This document shows positions 6,712-8,795 of a stretch of DNA of 8,795 bases, one piece after another; position 1 is the first letter of the stretch; every line of letters begins with the position of its first letter. This DNA is from Comamonadaceae bacterium (GTDB lineage: Bacteria > Pseudomonadota > Gammaproteobacteria > Burkholderiales > Burkholderiaceae_C), in NCBI GenBank assembly GCA_947374505.1, contig CANCCE010000109.1, forward strand, positions 1 to 8,795. Reading direction: 5' to 3'. The notes beneath the pieces are model-generated. The model was given only the letters and a program-made list of their open reading frames with translations, was not told the origin of the DNA and ran no database searches. Position numbers and translations under genes: made by a program.

Positions 6712-8795
6712 ACCGCCTGAAATTCAAGCTCAGTCCCTCGGCCGTGGCTTTTGCACGAACCGTTTGGGCCAACCGGCGGCTGTGGCGCCTGACCTTGAAG
6801 TGGAATCGTCGCTGGTCGCTATGGGTGCTGCTGGTGGCGCTGCTGGTGTCCATGCTAGGCACACTGGTCTGGCTGGCCGGTCGCTACGAAGGCAGCTTGA
6901 TCCAGACCCGTCTGGATCGCGACACTGCCGAAATCGTCACTGACATTCGCACGGGCCTGACGCGCAATATCCAGAGCCTGGAAGCACTGCAATCCAGTGA
7001 ACGCGATACTGAGTTCTGGCGCTTGCAAGTCAGTGAATTGTTACGCCAACACCGCGAAATTCTTCGCATCGAATGGCGCGACACCTCACTAGATGTGGTG
7101 CGGGCCGGCAGCACGGCCTTCAGACCGTCGGTGTTTGATCGTATGGGCCGGGCCAGCGCCATGCTGGACACCACACAAGCTTGCGCGACTGCGCTGCGCA
7201 TGAATGGCCCGGCTTATTCGGGCAGCTACTTCATGCCGCAAAAAGATGGCCTCGGCATGGAGCTGCTCGACCTTTGCATCCCACTGATGGACGATGGCCA
7301 ATTGGCCGGCTACAACGTGGTCACCTATTCGCTGCAAGAAATCTTGTCGGAGCTGGTGAATAAACAACTGTCGCGCGGACAAGGGCTGTCGTTCACAGAG
7401 GCCGATGGCACGCGGCTGGCGATTGCCGGCACGCCCACGCGTGGCAACCGCATTTACAGTGCGCACCAGTTGCTGGATCTGCCAGGCACCACGCTGGTGG
7501 TGCGCATGGACAGCTGGCATGGCACACCCGATTTTTTCCCGAACGTGCTAACAGCACTGGTCAGCGCCATGGCCATCGCGCTGGTGGCGGTGTTGCTGAT
7601 GCTGGGGCGCGACATGCGCAAGCGACTCAAAGCCGAAAACGATCTGGCGGATGCGCTGGCGTTCAGAAAAGCCATGGAAGACTCGCTGGTCACGGGTTTG
7701 CGCGCGCGCGACCTGCAAGGCCGTATCACCTATGTGAACCCGGCGTTTTGTGAAATGGTCGGCGTCGACGCCAAAGAATTGTTGGACCACAACTTTCCCA
7801 GCCCGTATTGGCCACCCGAACTCGCCGGTGCCTACCAGGACCGACAAGCGATTCGGCTGGCCAGCGCCAGCTTGCCGCGCGGTGGTCATGAATCCATTTT
7901 CATGCGGCGCGACGGCACGCGTTTTCCGGTGCTCATCATCGAAGCACCCCTCATCAATGCTACCGGCAAACACACCGGTTGGATGAGTGCCATCCTCGAC
8001 ATCAGCGAGCAACGGCGGGTCGAAGAAGTCTCTCGGACCAGCCAAGACCGCCTGCAGGCCACCGCCCGGCTGGCCATGGTCGGCGAGATGGCCTCACTGC
8101 TCAGCCACGAATTGAATCAGCCGCTGGCGGCCATCTCCAGCTACGCCACCGGTTCGCTGAATTTACTTGGTGATGCCCGCAGCACCGATGTCACGCTGAG
8201 CGCAGATTTACGGCTAGCGCTGAAGCGCATCAGTGAACAAGCTGAAAGGGCCGGCAAAGTCATCAAAAGCGTCCACGATTTTGTGCGCCGGCGTGACCAA
8301 GTGCGCGAACGCGTGGCGCCCCGCTCACTGCTCGATGCCATCATGCCGCTGATCAGCCTGCAGGCCCGCAAGTTGTCGGTCCGACTGGTGATCGAAGTCG
8401 ACCCTGTCTGCGCTGTCGTGTTGTGTGACCGCACCATGGTCGAGCAAGTGCTGCTGAACCTGGCCCGCAATGGCATGCAGGCGATGCAAGCTGAATCCCG
8501 CAAGACGCACGCCCATGAACGCGTTCTGACGCTGCGCGTGAAACCCGCAGCCGCCAGCGAAGCCAACCGCTGGGTCGAATTTTCAGTGACCGATCAAGGC
8601 GTTGGCATCTCTGATGAAGTCGCCGAAAAACTCTTCACACCCTTCTTCACCACCCGGGCCGAAGGTATGGGCCTGGGCCTCAGCCTGTGCCGCACAGTGA
8701 TAGAACAACATGGCGGCTATCTGGGCCACGAACCGGCCAAGCCACACGGTACGATTTTCAAATTCACTCTGCCTTCCGGCCCGATAGCGGGCAAC
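6708..8795 (+). CDS. Membrane PAS sensor histidine kinase, DctS/FixL-like; stop codon outside window
   Basis: This is a two-component sensor kinase that should autophosphorylate and pass phosphate to a response regulator, probably encoded next downstream. In order there is a basic cytoplasmic N-terminus, TM1 at about 36-57, a periplasmic sensor domain of about 220 residues, TM2 at about 280-300, a PAS domain at about 322-432 and a short linker. The HisKA H-box is SHELNQPLAAISSY with phospho-acceptor H467. The ATPase domain has an N-box with N584/N588 (LLNLARNGMQAM), a G1 box with D629 (DQGVGI), the F box PFFTTR near 646 and the G2 box GMGLGL at 653-658. All catalytic motifs are intact. The 696 codons reach the window edge without a stop; the last residues already follow the terminal beta-strand, so little is missing. 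The TM-sensor-TM-PAS-kinase layout and size resemble DctS, which senses C4-dicarboxylates, but the ligand cannot be read from sequence. C159 and C190 in the sensor domain could pair. Start: ATG overlapping the yhdP stop (ATGA), with GGAGG nine bases upstream. Confidence 0.92.
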   Translation, partial: MNRLKFKLSPSAVAFARTVWANRRLWRLTLKWNRRWSLWVLLVALLVSMLGTLVWLAGRYEGSLIQTRLDRDTAEIVTDIRTGLTRNIQSLEALQSSERDTEFWRLQVSELLRQHREILRIEWRDTSLDVVRAGSTAFRPSVFDRMGRASAMLDTTQACATALRMNGPAYSGSYFMPQKDGLGMELLDLCIPLMDDGQLAGYNVVTYSLQEILSELVNKQLSRGQGLSFTEADGTRLAIAGTPTRGNRIYSAHQLLDLPGTTLVVRMDSWHGTPDFFPNVLTALVSAMAIALVAVLLMLGRDMRKRLKAENDLADALAFRKAMEDSLVTGLRARDLQGRITYVNPAFCEMVGVDAKELLDHNFPSPYWPPELAGAYQDRQAIRLASASLPRGGHESIFMRRDGTRFPVLIIEAPLINATGKHTGWMSAILDISEQRRVEEVSRTSQDRLQATARLAMVGEMASLLSHELNQPLAAISSYATGSLNLLGDARSTDVTLSADLRLALKRISEQAERAGKVIKSVHDFVRRRDQVRERVAPRSLLDAIMPLISLQARKLSVRLVIEVDPVCAVVLCDRTMVEQVLLNLARNGMQAMQAESRKTHAHERVLTLRVKPAAASEANRWVEFSVTDQGVGISDEVAEKLFTPFFTTRAEGMGLGLSLCRTVIEQHGGYLGHEPAKPHGTIFKFTLPSGPIAGN

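Noticed and set aside
7548..8045. A 165-codon minus-strand open frame inside the kinase gene
   Set aside because: It covers TM2 and the PAS domain of the kinase, whose frame carries clear motifs; no independent support.

Overview
This is ordinary core-genome DNA from a Gram-negative proteobacterium. The high GC content, the codon use and the pairing of glnE with a yhdP/TIGR02099-type gene point to the Betaproteobacteria, most likely Burkholderiales of the Comamonadaceae type (Rhodoferax/Polaromonas-like). That placement is inferred from family resemblance and was not tested by a search.

Three genes fill the window almost without gaps. (1) Positions 1-2468, minus strand: the first 822 codons of glnE, the bifunctional adenylyltransferase/adenylyl-removing enzyme that controls glutamine synthetase. 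Its C-terminus lies beyond the left edge. (2) A 61-bp divergent intergenic region, 2469-2529, with a possible promoter for the rightward genes. (3) Positions 2530-6711, plus strand: a 1393-residue YhdP-family AsmA-like envelope protein, thought to be a bridge for phospholipid movement between the inner and outer membranes. (4) Positions 6708-8795, plus strand: a membrane-bound PAS sensor histidine kinase with DctS/FixL-like architecture. It overlaps the yhdP stop by ATGA and runs to the right edge with no stop seen, although all its domains are present.

Functionally, glnE belongs to nitrogen control and is transcribed away from the other two. The yhdP gene and the kinase gene form one rightward, probably translationally coupled unit. 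The partner response regulator would be expected just downstream, outside the window. No tRNA or rRNA gene, mobile element, CRISPR array, attachment site or convincing terminator was seen. The long open frames antisense to glnE and yhdP look like high-GC shadows. I found no new biological system. The points worth a second look are the coupling of an envelope lipid-transport gene to a sensor kinase, a C8 tract at the very start of yhdP, a possible leaderless start for yhdP, and two local oddities in GlnE.
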